A program made the position numbers and the translations under genes. DNA of 64,000 nt from LSCE01 sp050485425 (lineage in GTDB: Bacteria > Pseudomonadota > Gammaproteobacteria > Nitrococcales > Aquisalimonadaceae), in the NCBI GenBank assembly GCA_050485425.1, contig JBJHBJ010000007.1, positions 1 through 64,000 of the forward strand, given 5' to 3'. This document shows positions 40,665 through 49,548 of the stretch, in pieces (the first letter of the stretch is position 1; each line of letters opens with the position of its first letter). Below the pieces are notes generated by a model, which saw nothing but the letters and a program-made list of their open reading frames with translations, searched no databases and was not told the origin of the DNA.

Positions 40665-42080
40665 TCAGTACCGGTACGTATCCGGCTTGAACGGTCCTTC
40701 CACAGGTACGCCGATGTACTCGGCCTGCTCGGTGCTCAGTTCCGTGAGCCTGGCGCCCAGTTTCTGCAGGTGCAGTCGTGCCACCTTTTCATCCAGGTGC
40801 TTGGGCAGCACGTACACCTTGTGCTGATAGCGATCCGGATGGTTGAACAGCTCGATCTGCGCCAGCACCTGGTTGGTGAAGGAGTTGGACATCACGAAAC
40901 TGGGATGGCCGGTGGCGCAGCCCAGGTTCACCAGCCGCCCCTCGGCCAGCAGGATGATCTTGTTGCCGCTGGGCAGCGTGATGTGGTCCACCTGGGGCTT
41001 GATGTTGTCCCAGTCGTACTGTTTCAGGGCAGCCACGTCGATCTCGTTGTCGAAGTGACCGATGTTGCAGACGATGGCGTTATGCTTCATGCGCACCAGA
41101 TGATCATGCGTGATCACGTGGTAGTTGCCGGTGGCAGTGACGAAGATGTCCGCCTTGTCCGCCACGTCGTCCATGGTGACGATACGGAAGCCTTCCATGC
41201 TGGCCTGCAGGGCGCAGATCGGGTCGACCTCGGTCACCCAGACGGTGGCTCCCAGGCCGCGCAGGCTTTGGGCGCAACCCTTGCCCACGTCGCCGTAGCC
41301 GCAGATCACGGCGATCTTGCCGGCGATCATCACATCCGTGGCGCGCTTGATGCCGTCCACCAGCGATTCCCGGCAGCCGTACAGGTTGTCGAACTTGGAC
41401 TTGGTGACGGAGTCGTTGACGTTGATGGCGGGAAACGGCAACTGGCCGTCCTTTTCCATGCGCAGCAGCCGGTTGACGCCGGTGGTGGTCTCCTCGGTCA
41501 CGCCGCCGATCCCGGCCAGTGCCTTGCCGTACCAGCCATGCTGCTTTTCCAGCCGTTTGCGGATACTGGCGAACAGCGCCTTCTCTTCGTCGCTGCCGGG
41601 TTTGTCCAGCACTGAGGGATCCTTCTCCGCCCGGGCGCCGAGCATCAGTAGCAGGGTCGCGTCACCGCCGTCGTCGAGAATCATGTTGGCGGTACGGCTG
41701 TCACCGAAGTCGAAGATGCGGTGGCAGTATTCCCAGTAGTCCTCCAGCGTTTCGCCCTTGTAGGCGAACACCGGCACGCCGGTGGCGGCAATGGCCGCGG
41801 CGGCGTGGTCCTGGGTGGAGTAGATGTTGCACGACGCCCAGCGGACTTCGGCGCCCAGGTCTACCAGCGCCTCGATCAGCACGGCGGTCTGGATGGTCAT
41901 GTGCAGGGATCCGGCGATGCGGGCGCCCTTCAGCGGCTGCTGTCCCCGGTATTCCTCTCGGATCGCCATCAGGCCGGGCATTTCCGTCTCGGCAATGGCG
42001 ATTTCCTTGCGGCCCCAGTCAGCGAGGCCGATGTCGCGCACGATGTAGTCGTTGGTCTTGGATTCCACGACAGCATTCAT
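40665..42080 (-). CDS. ahcY: S-adenosylhomocysteine hydrolase
   Basis: A 471-residue NAD-dependent enzyme that splits S-adenosylhomocysteine to adenosine and homocysteine. The NAD motif VICGYGDVGKGCAQSLRG, the substrate region SVTKSKFDNLYGCRES, and the C-terminal DTYRY are invariant family features. The start is MNAVVESKTND at 42080, with GGAG nearby; the frame before it is riboswitch sequence. It is directly downstream of an SAH riboswitch. Confidence 0.98.
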   Translation of the reverse strand: MNAVVESKTNDYIVRDIGLADWGRKEIAIAETEMPGLMAIREEYRGQQPLKGARIAGSLHMTIQTAVLIEALVDLGAEVRWASCNIYSTQDHAAAAIAATGVPVFAYKGETLEDYWEYCHRIFDFGDSRTANMILDDGGDATLLLMLGARAEKDPSVLDKPGSDEEKALFASIRKRLEKQHGWYGKALAGIGGVTEETTTGVNRLLRMEKDGQLPFPAINVNDSVTKSKFDNLYGCRESLVDGIKRATDVMIAGKIAVICGYGDVGKGCAQSLRGLGATVWVTEVDPICALQASMEGFRIVTMDDVADKADIFVTATGNYHVITHDHLVRMKHNAIVCNIGHFDNEIDVAALKQYDWDNIKPQVDHITLPSGNKIILLAEGRLVNLGCATGHPSFVMSNSFTNQVLAQIELFNHPDRYQHKVYVLPKHLDEKVARLHLQKLGARLTELSTEQAEYIGVPVEGPFKPDTYRY

Positions 42081-42098
42081 GATGCTTGACTCCGATTT

Positions 42099-42168
42099 CG
42101 CTGAGCGCCGTTGTAAATTGTGCACCGTTCACCGAGCCTGGCAGGAAACCCTGTTGCAACGCTCCTCG
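42099..42168 (-). promoter_or_regulatory. S-adenosylhomocysteine (SAH) riboswitch
   Basis: On the minus strand, CGAGGAGCGTTGCAAC, then a spacer, GCCAGGCTCGG and, near the 3' side, CAACGGCGCTCAGCG. This is the conserved SAH-riboswitch pattern (CGAGGAGCGyTGC...GCCAGGCTCG...CAACGGCGCTC). It ends 18 nt before the ahcY ATG, so it probably controls translation or early termination, turning ahcY on when SAH accumulates. Confidence 0.93.
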
Positions 42169-42223
42169 ATGGCGGGTGTTTACCGTGATTCCCTGTTCGT
42201 CTCCCCTGTCGTCGCCGTCCGCT

Positions 42224-43387
42224 TCAGACACCTGCCGCTTCGCGCAGCGCGGCGGCCTTGTCCGTCCGTTCCCAGGTGAAGCCCGGCTCCTCGCGGCCAA
42301 AGTGCCCGTAAGCCGCGGTGGCCGTGTAGATCGGTCGCACCAGATCCAGCATTTTCAGGATGCCGTACGGGCGCAGGTCGAAATGCTCGCGCACCAGCTC
42401 GACGATGCGGGTGTCGTCCACCTTGCCGGTGCCGAAGGTGTCCACCATGATCGAGGTGGGCTCGGCCACGCCGATGGCATACGAGACCTGGATTTCGCAC
42501 TTCTCGGCCAGCCCGGCGGCGACGATGTTCTTGGCCACGTAACGGCCGGCGTAGGCGGCTGAACGGTCCACCTTGGACGGATCCTTGCCGGAAAAAGCGC
42601 CGCCGCCGTGGCGGGCCATGCCGCCATAGGTGTCGACGATGATCTTGCGGCCGGTGAGGCCGCAGTCGCCCATCGGACCGCCAACCACGAAGCGGCCTGT
42701 GGGGTTGATCAGGTAGCGGGTGTTGCCGGTGATCCATTCGGCCGGCAGCACCGGCTTGATGATTTCCTCGATCACCGCTTCCTTGAGTTCGCCCTGGCTG
42801 ATTTCCGGTGCGTGCTGGGTGGACAGCACCACGGCGTCCACCGCCACCGGGCGGCTGTTCTCGTAACGCAGCGTGACCTGGCTCTTGGCGTCGGGGCGCA
42901 GCCAGTTCAGCGTGCCGTTCCGGCGGGCATCCGCATGCCGTTTCACCAGGCGATGGGCGTAGGTGATGGCGGCCGGCATCAGTACATCGGTTTCATCGCA
43001 GGCGTAGCCGAACATGATGCCCTGGTCGCCGGCCCCCTGTTCCTCGGGCAGTTCGCGGTCCACGCCCTGGTTGATGTCCATGGACTGCTTGCCCAGCGCG
43101 TTGATGAAAGCGCAGGTGTCGGCGTCGAAGCCCATCTCCGAGGAGGTGTAGCCGATGCGCTTGACGGTGGCGCGGGTGATGTCCTCGTAGTCGATATTGG
43201 CGGATGTCTTGATTTCCCCGGCAAGCACGATCATCCCGGTCTTCGTCAGCGTCTCGCAGGCGACGCGCGCGCGGGGATCCTGCTCGATAATGGCATCCAG
43301 AATGGCGTCCGATACCTGGTCCGCCATTTTGTCCGGATGGCCCTCGGAGACGGATTCCGACGTAAATAGGAAGTTCTTCACCCTCAT
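42224..43387 (-). CDS. metK: S-adenosylmethionine synthetase
   Basis: A 387-residue enzyme making SAM from methionine and ATP. FTSESVSEGHPDKMADQ at the N-terminus, GAGDQGIMFGYA (ATP and K+ site), and the GGGAFSGKDPSKVDRSAAY block are present. The ATG at 43387 (MRVKNFLFTSES) has AGGAG upstream; the longer open frame is not MetK-like. The gene is followed by the SAH riboswitch and ahcY on the same strand, and is divergent from tkt. Confidence 0.98.
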   Translation of the reverse strand: MRVKNFLFTSESVSEGHPDKMADQVSDAILDAIIEQDPRARVACETLTKTGMIVLAGEIKTSANIDYEDITRATVKRIGYTSSEMGFDADTCAFINALGKQSMDINQGVDRELPEEQGAGDQGIMFGYACDETDVLMPAAITYAHRLVKRHADARRNGTLNWLRPDAKSQVTLRYENSRPVAVDAVVLSTQHAPEISQGELKEAVIEEIIKPVLPAEWITGNTRYLINPTGRFVVGGPMGDCGLTGRKIIVDTYGGMARHGGGAFSGKDPSKVDRSAAYAGRYVAKNIVAAGLAEKCEIQVSYAIGVAEPTSIMVDTFGTGKVDDTRIVELVREHFDLRPYGILKMLDLVRPIYTATAAYGHFGREEPGFTWERTDKAAALREAAGV

Positions 43388-43692
43388 TCTCCTGGTTGAT
43401 CGCGGTCCCGGGTTGCCCCGCCACGGCCACAGGTGATGCCGTCGCGCGCGGGAACCGCAAAGTGTACCGTGCATGGACGGCAATGACGACAGGCAAAGCA
43501 TACCAGAGCCTGTCGGTGCCAAGTGAAGACGGCAGCTTGCTACCCGGGGAAAACTTCGAGAAAATTGCGGCCCTTATCGATCCGGGCCCGGGTGCGGGGA
43601 TGTGACAGACACGTCCTCCGCTACCGCTTTTCCAACGGCCACCGGATTCCAACCTTTGCGCCGAAGCTGCCGCAACCTGGAGAGCCGCATCA
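43388..43692. promoter_or_regulatory. Divergent metK/tkt promoter region
   Basis: This 305-nt gap must hold promoters for both genes. I saw no SAM riboswitch or long palindrome. On the minus strand, TTGGCA and TATGCT occur about 14 nt apart, a poor sigma70 match. GGAGAG precedes the tkt ATG. Nothing else is recognisable. Confidence 0.4.
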
Positions 43693-45693
43693 ATGCCGTC
43701 CCGTCGAGAACTCGCCAATGCCATTCGCGCCCTCAGCATGGATGCCGTTCAGCAGGCCAAGTCGGGCCATCCGGGGGCCCCGATGGGGATGGCCGACATT
43801 GCCGAGGTGCTGTGGAACGATTTCCTGCGGCACAACCCGGCCAACCCCGCCTGGGTCAACCGGGACCGGTTCGTGCTCTCCAACGGGCATGGCTCGATGC
43901 TGATCTACAGCCTGCTGCATCTCAGTGGGTACGATCTACCGCTCGACGAATTGCGTCATTTCCGCCAGCTCCATTCGAAGACACCGGGACACCCGGAGTT
44001 CGGCTACACCCCGGGCGTGGAGACCACGACCGGCCCACTGGGTCAGGGCCTGGCCAATGCGGTGGGCATGGCCCTGGCCGAGAAGGTGCTGGCGGCGCAG
44101 TTCAACCGGCCGGGTCACGTGCTGGTGGATCATCACACATATTGTTTCGCCGGCGACGGCTGCCTGATGGAAGGTATCTCCCACGAGGCCTGCTCGCTGG
44201 CCGGCACGCTGGGGCTGGGCAAGCTGATCGTATTCTATGACGACAACGGCATTTCCATCGACGGCAAGGTGGAAGGCTGGTTTACCGACGACACCCCGGG
44301 GCGTTTCCGCGCCTATGGCTGGCATGTCATCGAGAACGTCGACGGTCACGATGCCGAGGCGGTGAAACAGGCGACCGAACAGGCGCGCTCGGTGGCCGAT
44401 CGACCGACGCTGATCTGCTGCAAGACGGTGATCGGCTTCGGAGCGCCCAACGCCTGCGGCACGCACGGTGTCCACGGCGCTCCGCTGGGGCCGGACGAGA
44501 TACAGGCCACCCGCGAATTCCTGCACTGGGAGCATGCGCCGTTCGAGATTCCGCAGCCGGTCTATGATGCCTGGAATGCCACCACGGCCGGTGCCGATGC
44601 GGAAGCCGAGTGGAATGCGACCCTGCAGGCCTACCGCAAGGCGCACCCGGAACTGGCTGACGAGTTCGAGCGCCGTATGTCCGGCGAACTGCCGGCCCGT
44701 TTCACGGAACATGCCGACGACCTGTTGCGGAAAGTGGCCGAGCAGGCCGAGAAGGTCGCCACCCGCAAGGCGTCGCAGATCGCGCTGGAAGGGATTGGCC
44801 CTTATCTGCCCGAACTCATCGGCGGTTCGGCCGATCTTACCGGGTCGAATAACACTACCTGGTCCGGATCCACCGCGGTGACAGCCGCCGACGCCGACGG
44901 CAACTACATCTACTACGGTGTGCGTGAATTCGCCATGACCGCCATCCAGAACGGCCTGGCCTTGCATGGCGGCTTCCTGCCGTACGGCGGCACCTTCCTC
45001 GTGTTCTCCGATTACGCGCGCAATGCGGTGCGCATGGCCGCGCTGATGAAGCTGCGCAATGTGCTGGTGTATACCCACGACTCCATCGGCCTGGGCGAGG
45101 ACGGCCCCACGCACCAGCCGGTGGAGCATCTCGGCAGTCTGCGGCTGATTCCCAACCTGCATGTCTGGCGTCCGTGTGACACGGTGGAGACTGTTGCGGC
45201 ATGGGCGGCCGCCATCGAGCGCCGGGACGGCCCCAGCGCGCTGGTCCTGACCCGCCAGGGTTTGCCCTGCCAGGAGCGCAGCCCGGCACAACGCGACGAG
45301 ATCCGGCGGGGTGGCTACGTGCTACGGGATTGCGATGGCCAGCCGGAACTGATTCTGCTTGCCACCGGTTCCGAGGTGGAACTGGCGGTCGGAGCCTGGG
45401 ACAGCCTGATAGCCGACGGTCGTCGGGTTCGCGTGGTTTCCCTGCCGTGCGTGGAGGTGTTCGAGGCGCAGGATGCGGAGTACCGGGAATCGGTGCTCCC
45501 GGTGGCGGTCACCCGGCGACTGGCGGTGGAGGCCGGTCACGTCGACTACTGGTGGAAGCACGTCGGTTTGCAGGGAGCCGTGGTGGGCATGAACGGTTTC
45601 GGCGAGTCGGCGCCTGCAGACCAGTTGTTCAGGCATTTCGGCTTCACGGTGGACAATGTGCTTGCCACCGCCCGGCGATTGCTGGAGGCCTGA
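43693..45693 (+). CDS. tkt: Transketolase
   Basis: A 666-residue thiamine-diphosphate enzyme of the pentose phosphate and Calvin pathways. SGHPGAPMGMADIAEVLW at the N-terminus, ETTTGPLGQGLANAVGMA, the TPP/Mg loop GDGCLMEGISHEA near residue 155, and GLGEDGPTHQPVEHLGSLRLIPN are all conserved. It starts the tkt-epd-pgk operon; epd begins 4 nt after its stop with a TTG codon. Confidence 0.97.
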   Translation: MPSRRELANAIRALSMDAVQQAKSGHPGAPMGMADIAEVLWNDFLRHNPANPAWVNRDRFVLSNGHGSMLIYSLLHLSGYDLPLDELRHFRQLHSKTPGHPEFGYTPGVETTTGPLGQGLANAVGMALAEKVLAAQFNRPGHVLVDHHTYCFAGDGCLMEGISHEACSLAGTLGLGKLIVFYDDNGISIDGKVEGWFTDDTPGRFRAYGWHVIENVDGHDAEAVKQATEQARSVADRPTLICCKTVIGFGAPNACGTHGVHGAPLGPDEIQATREFLHWEHAPFEIPQPVYDAWNATTAGADAEAEWNATLQAYRKAHPELADEFERRMSGELPARFTEHADDLLRKVAEQAEKVATRKASQIALEGIGPYLPELIGGSADLTGSNNTTWSGSTAVTAADADGNYIYYGVREFAMTAIQNGLALHGGFLPYGGTFLVFSDYARNAVRMAALMKLRNVLVYTHDSIGLGEDGPTHQPVEHLGSLRLIPNLHVWRPCDTVETVAAWAAAIERRDGPSALVLTRQGLPCQERSPAQRDEIRRGGYVLRDCDGQPELILLATGSEVELAVGAWDSLIADGRRVRVVSLPCVEVFEAQDAEYRESVLPVAVTRRLAVEAGHVDYWWKHVGLQGAVVGMNGFGESAPADQLFRHFGFTVDNVLATARRLLEA

Positions 45694-45697
45694 CCCC

Positions 45698-46729
45698 TTG
45701 ATCCGGCTGGCCATCAACGGTTACGGCCGCATCGGCCGCTGCGTGCTGCGCGCACTGTACGAGACCGGGCGGCGTGGGCGCATGCAGGTGGTGGCCGTGA
45801 ACGAGCCCTCCGATCTCGAGAGTGTCGTTCACCTGACCCGGTTCGATTCCAATCACGGCCGTTTTCCCGGCCATGTGGAGCAGGACCGGGCGGGAATGCG
45901 GGTCGATGGGGACCGGATTCGTGTGACGCATGCGGAGGCGCCGGAGGGCGTGGACTGGTCCGGTATCGATCTGCTGCTGGATTGTTCCGGCAGTTTCGGT
46001 GATCGTGCCACGGCGCTCCGCTATCTGGCGGCGGGGGCCCCCCGTCTGCTGGTTTCCAATCCCATGCAGAGCGAGGCGGAGACGGACCTGACCGCGATCA
46101 TGGGGGTGAATCACGATCAGCTCGGGGATGCGGTCTCCATCGTCTCGAACGCGTCCTGTACGACGAACTGCATCATTCCGGTGCTGGGGCTGATCGACGA
46201 TGCCTATGGGGTCGAGGCGGGCAGCATTACCACGGTGCATTCGGCGATGAACGATCAGCCGGTGCTGGACGGTTACCATCGCACCGATCTGCGCCGCACC
46301 CGTTCGGCCATGAATTCCATTGTGCCGGTCTCCACCGGCCTCGCCCGCGGGATCGATCGCCTGTTGCCGGCGCTGGCCGGGCGCATCCAGGCGCATCATT
46401 TGCGCGTGCCGACCGCCAATGTCTCGGCGCTGGATACCTGCCTGCAGTTGCAACGGCCGGCAACGGCGGAATCCGTGAACGCGTTGCTGGCCGAAGCGGC
46501 ACGAGGCCCGTTCCGCGGAATCATGGACTACACTGAGATGCCGCACGCATCCTGCGATTTCAACCACGACCCGCATTCCGCGGTGATCGACGGCACCCAG
46601 ACCCGGGTCAGCGGCGATCGGCTGCTGCATCTGATGGCCTGGTTCGACAACGAATGGGGCTTCGCCAACCGCATGCTGGACGTGGCCGAAGCCTGGATGG
46701 CGCGCATCGCCAGCCGTCCGGACAGGTAG
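45698..46729 (+). CDS. epd: D-erythrose-4-phosphate dehydrogenase (GapB-like)
   Basis: A 343-residue member of the GAPDH family. LAINGYGRIGRCVLRALYETGRR and the catalytic Cys154 in SNASCTTNCIIPVL are seen, with His near 181 in TVHSAMNDQ. The FNHDPHSAVIDGTQTRVSG and DNEWGFANRML blocks match Epd better than GapA, and the tkt-epd-pgk order supports this. It feeds PLP (vitamin B6) synthesis, though a glycolytic role is not excluded. The start is TTG at 45698, with GGAGG nine nt upstream. Confidence 0.88.
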   Translation: MIRLAINGYGRIGRCVLRALYETGRRGRMQVVAVNEPSDLESVVHLTRFDSNHGRFPGHVEQDRAGMRVDGDRIRVTHAEAPEGVDWSGIDLLLDCSGSFGDRATALRYLAAGAPRLLVSNPMQSEAETDLTAIMGVNHDQLGDAVSIVSNASCTTNCIIPVLGLIDDAYGVEAGSITTVHSAMNDQPVLDGYHRTDLRRTRSAMNSIVPVSTGLARGIDRLLPALAGRIQAHHLRVPTANVSALDTCLQLQRPATAESVNALLAEAARGPFRGIMDYTEMPHASCDFNHDPHSAVIDGTQTRVSGDRLLHLMAWFDNEWGFANRMLDVAEAWMARIASRPDR

Positions 46730-46780
46730 GGAGTCCAGAGCGCAGCGATGCGCACCGGTCGGCCAGGGTGGCTTCGTTCC

Positions 46781-46890
46781 GGCCGCTGACGGGAGGTTTG
46801 CTTCCGGACACGCCGTGAACCCATCCATGGGGGCTTGTCGGCGAGGTCCTTCTCGCCGACAGTCCGGAAGCAAACCTCCCGCCAGCGGCC
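46781..46890 (+). repeat. Core-plus-arms palindromic repeat, copy 3
   Basis: Arms 46781-46808 and 46863-46890 pair over 28 nt with one mismatch. The core 46809-46862 (cacgccgtgaacccatcc... to ...ctcgccgacag) is nearly identical to copy 1. A ten-bp inner hairpin TGTCGGCGAG/CTCGCCGACA lies in the core. The copy sits between epd and pgk, which are transcribed in the same direction, so it would be in their transcript. Confidence 0.88.
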
Positions 46891-47153
46891 TGAGCCTGGC
46901 GACGATCCACCCCTGGCGGCCCCGTTCAGGATGCGCTGGCCCGAGCCGGGGAATGGTACGCCCGACGGTGTGGCGCACAAACCCTGCGATGGAGCCCCAG
47001 TTCGGCCAAGGTGTATGGAGCGCAGCGATATCCGCCAGGCGTAGGGTAGTAACCGCGCAGCGGTTGCTACCATCGGGTGTCAGCCCGAAACAGGGCGCCC
47101 TCCGGCCTTGCAGACGACCCGACAGACAACACGCACAGTACAGGACCGACACC
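46891..47153. repeat. Remainder of epd-pgk gap with second hairpin
   Basis: No gene is evident. A stem GGTAGTAACCGC (47045-47056) pairs with GCGGTTGCTACC (47060-47071) with one mismatch. Before it, GGAGCGCAGCGATATCC (about 47023-47039) repeats the GAGCGCAGCGAT of 46738-46749, upstream of copy 3, suggesting another repeat type. Together with copy 3 it makes a 424-nt structured spacer in what should be one operon. Confidence 0.5.
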
Positions 47154-48332
47154 ATGACCGTACTCCGCATGACCGATCTCGACCTGGCCGGCAAGCGCCT
47201 GTTGATCCGCCAGGATCTGAATGTGCCGTTGAAAAACGGCGAGGTCGGGGATGACACCCGCATCCGGGCCTCCCTGCCCACGATCCGCCATGCGGTGGAC
47301 GCCGGCGCGCGGGTGATGCTGATGAGCCATCTCGGCCGGCCGAAGGAAGGGGCGTTCGACCCCGAGGCCAGCCTGGCGCCGGTCGCCGCCCATCTGGAGT
47401 CGTTGCTGGGGCAGCCTGTTCGGCTGGTACGCGAGTGGCTGGATGGTGTCGATGTGCAGCCCGGCGAGGTGGTGCTGTGCGAGAACGTTCGTTTCAACGC
47501 CGGCGAGAAGAAGGATGACGAGACGCTGGCCCGGCGGATGGCCGCGCTCTGCGACATCTATGTCATGGACGCATTCGGCACCGCGCACCGTGCGCAGGCG
47601 TCCACCCACGGTGTGGCGCGTTTCGCGCCGGTGGCCTGTGCCGGGCCGCTGCTGGCCGCCGAGCTGGACGCGCTGGGCAAGGCGCTGGAGCAGCCGAAGC
47701 GGCCCATGGTGGCTATCGTCGGCGGTTCCAAGGTATCGACCAAGCTCACCGTGCTGGAGTCGCTGTCGGGGAAGGTGGATCAGCTGATCGTCGGCGGCGG
47801 GATCGCCAATACCTTCATCGCGGCAGCCGGCCATCCGGTGGGCAAGTCGCTGTACGAGACGGATCTGGTGGATGAGGCGCGCAAGCTGATGGAGCAGGCC
47901 CGGGGCAAGGGCGGTGAGATCCCGGTGCCGGTCGATGTGGTCACGGCAAAGGCGTTCGCCGAGGATGCGGCGGCGGAAACCAAGCGGGTGGAGGATGTCG
48001 CCGATGACGACCTGATCCTCGATATCGGCCCGGAAACCGCCCGTCGCTACGCCGAGCTGCTGAAGCAGGCGGGCACCATCGTCTGGAATGGCCCGGTGGG
48101 TGTGTTCGAGTTCGATGCGTTTGCCGCCGGTACCCGGGCGGTGTCCGAGGCCGTGGCCGACAGCCCGGCGTTTTCCATTGCCGGGGGCGGCGACACGCTG
48201 GCCGCCGTGGCCAGGTTCGGGCTGGGCGAGCGGATTTCCTATATCTCCACCGGAGGCGGTGCTTTCCTGGAGTTCCTGGAAGGCCGGACCCTGCCCGCCG
48301 TGGCGGTGCTTGAGCAACGGGCCGGAGGCTGA
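47154..48332 (+). CDS. pgk: Phosphoglycerate kinase
   Basis: A 392-residue glycolytic/gluconeogenic kinase. DLAGKRLLIRQDLNVPL at the N-terminus, LMSHLGRPKEG, VLCENVRFNAGEKKDDE, MDAFGTAHRAQAST, KVSTKLTVLESL and the C-terminal SIAGGGDTLAAVARFG are conserved. The start ATG at 47154 (MTVLRMTDLD) has an AGGA site; the frame upstream is repeat. Fructose-bisphosphate aldolase, the usual next gene, is absent: a convergent cfa ends one base later. Confidence 0.97.
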   Translation: MTVLRMTDLDLAGKRLLIRQDLNVPLKNGEVGDDTRIRASLPTIRHAVDAGARVMLMSHLGRPKEGAFDPEASLAPVAAHLESLLGQPVRLVREWLDGVDVQPGEVVLCENVRFNAGEKKDDETLARRMAALCDIYVMDAFGTAHRAQASTHGVARFAPVACAGPLLAAELDALGKALEQPKRPMVAIVGGSKVSTKLTVLESLSGKVDQLIVGGGIANTFIAAAGHPVGKSLYETDLVDEARKLMEQARGKGGEIPVPVDVVTAKAFAEDAAAETKRVEDVADDDLILDIGPETARRYAELLKQAGTIVWNGPVGVFEFDAFAAGTRAVSEAVADSPAFSIAGGGDTLAAVARFGLGERISYISTGGGAFLEFLEGRTLPAVAVLEQRAGG

Positions 48333-48333
48333 T

Positions 48334-49548
48334 TCAGCGCAGGATCACCTGCATCAGGTTGATGCGACCGCAGCGGAAGCCGGCCTCGCAGTAGGCGAGA
48401 TAGTAGCGCCATAGGCGAATGAACGTTTCATCGAAGCCCTGTTCGCGGACCCGCGGCAGGGCTTTCCTGAAGCGCCGGTGCCATTCCCTGAGCGTGCGGG
48501 CGTAGTCGCGGCCGTGAAAATGGATGGATTCCACGTCCAGCCCGGCCTGTTGCGCGACCGCGCTGAAGCGGTTGACCGAGGGCAGCATGCCGCCGGGGAA
48601 GACGTACCGCTGGATGAAGTCCGGCGTGGTGCGGTACTGGCGGAACCAGGCGTCGTCCAGCGTGATGACCTGCAGCGCCGCGCCGCCGCCCGGTTTCAGT
48701 GTCTTTCGCACGGTGTCGAAATAGGTCGGCCAGTAACCTTCCCCGACTGCCTCGAACATCTCGATGGAGACCACGTGATCGTAGCGCTCGGTCACGTCCC
48801 GATAGTCCTGCAGGCGGATCTCCACCCGGTCCTGCAAGCCCTGGGCGCGCATGCGTTGGCTGGCGTGGCGGTGCTGCTCCTCGGACAGCGTGAGGCCGGT
48901 GACGCGCAGGCCTCGCCTGGCCGCGATCTCGGCGAAACCGCCCCAGCCGCAGCCGATCTCCAGGATATGCTCGCCGCAGACGGCGCCGAGCCGGTCAAGC
49001 AGGCGTGTGTACTTGCGCTCCTGGGCCCGTTCCAGATCGCCGTCCCCCGGTGTGTAGACGGCCGAGGAATAGGTCATGCCCGGATCCAGCCACAGGCGGT
49101 AGAAGTTGTTGCCAAGATCGTAGTGGGCGGCAATGTTGCGCCGGCTGCCGGCCCGGTGGTTGCTGCGCCGCATGTGGTACCACCGCTGTGCCAGCCGGTT
49201 GAAGGTGCCGGGACGCGTGGCCAGTGGGCCCAGGGAGGACTCGTTGAGCGCGAGCAGGTGCAGCAGTGCAGTGAGATCCTCGGACGTCCAGTCGCCGGCC
49301 AGGTAGCTCTCGCCGAAGCCCAGTGCGCCGCCGCGCCAGAGCTTTCGCAACAGAGCCCAGGGGCGGTGGATCTGCATCCCGGCCTCGGGACCTGCCTGCC
49401 GGCCGGCCTGACGGATCACCTCCTTACCGGGCAGTTCCAGGGTTAGGACACCATGGCGGATTCTTCGCGCCAGCCCGTGAACCAGGCGTCCGGTCAGCGT
49501 GCGTGGAATGGTGATTTCGTTGGGCAGTACCAGCCTTCGGTCGGTCAC
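48334..49548 (-). CDS. cfa: Cyclopropane-fatty-acyl-phospholipid synthase
   Basis: A 404-residue SAM-dependent enzyme that adds a methylene bridge to unsaturated acyl chains of membrane lipids. HYDLGNNFYRLWLDPGMTYSSA is at about residues 142-163; motif I ILEIGCGWGGFAE is at 195-207. The N-terminal lipid-binding part (GESYLAGDWTSEDL) is typical. It overlaps the upstream DUF1365 gene by 4 nt; with the FAD oxidoreductase this is a conserved lipid-modification trio. CFA-like enzymes making other lipids cannot be excluded. Confidence 0.88.
   Translation of the reverse strand: MTDRRLVLPNEITIPRTLTGRLVHGLARRIRHGVLTLELPGKEVIRQAGRQAGPEAGMQIHRPWALLRKLWRGGALGFGESYLAGDWTSEDLTALLHLLALNESSLGPLATRPGTFNRLAQRWYHMRRSNHRAGSRRNIAAHYDLGNNFYRLWLDPGMTYSSAVYTPGDGDLERAQERKYTRLLDRLGAVCGEHILEIGCGWGGFAEIAARRGLRVTGLTLSEEQHRHASQRMRAQGLQDRVEIRLQDYRDVTERYDHVVSIEMFEAVGEGYWPTYFDTVRKTLKPGGGAALQVITLDDAWFRQYRTTPDFIQRYVFPGGMLPSVNRFSAVAQQAGLDVESIHFHGRDYARTLREWHRRFRKALPRVREQGFDETFIRLWRYYLAYCEAGFRCGRINLMQVILR

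Noticed and set aside
43388..43692. SAM riboswitch before metK
   Set aside because: No SAM-I, SAM-II or SAM/SAH core could be matched by eye in the leader.
46815..47153. N-terminal extension of pgk
   Set aside because: It consists of repeat DNA; phosphoglycerate kinases start near MTDLDLAGKRLL.
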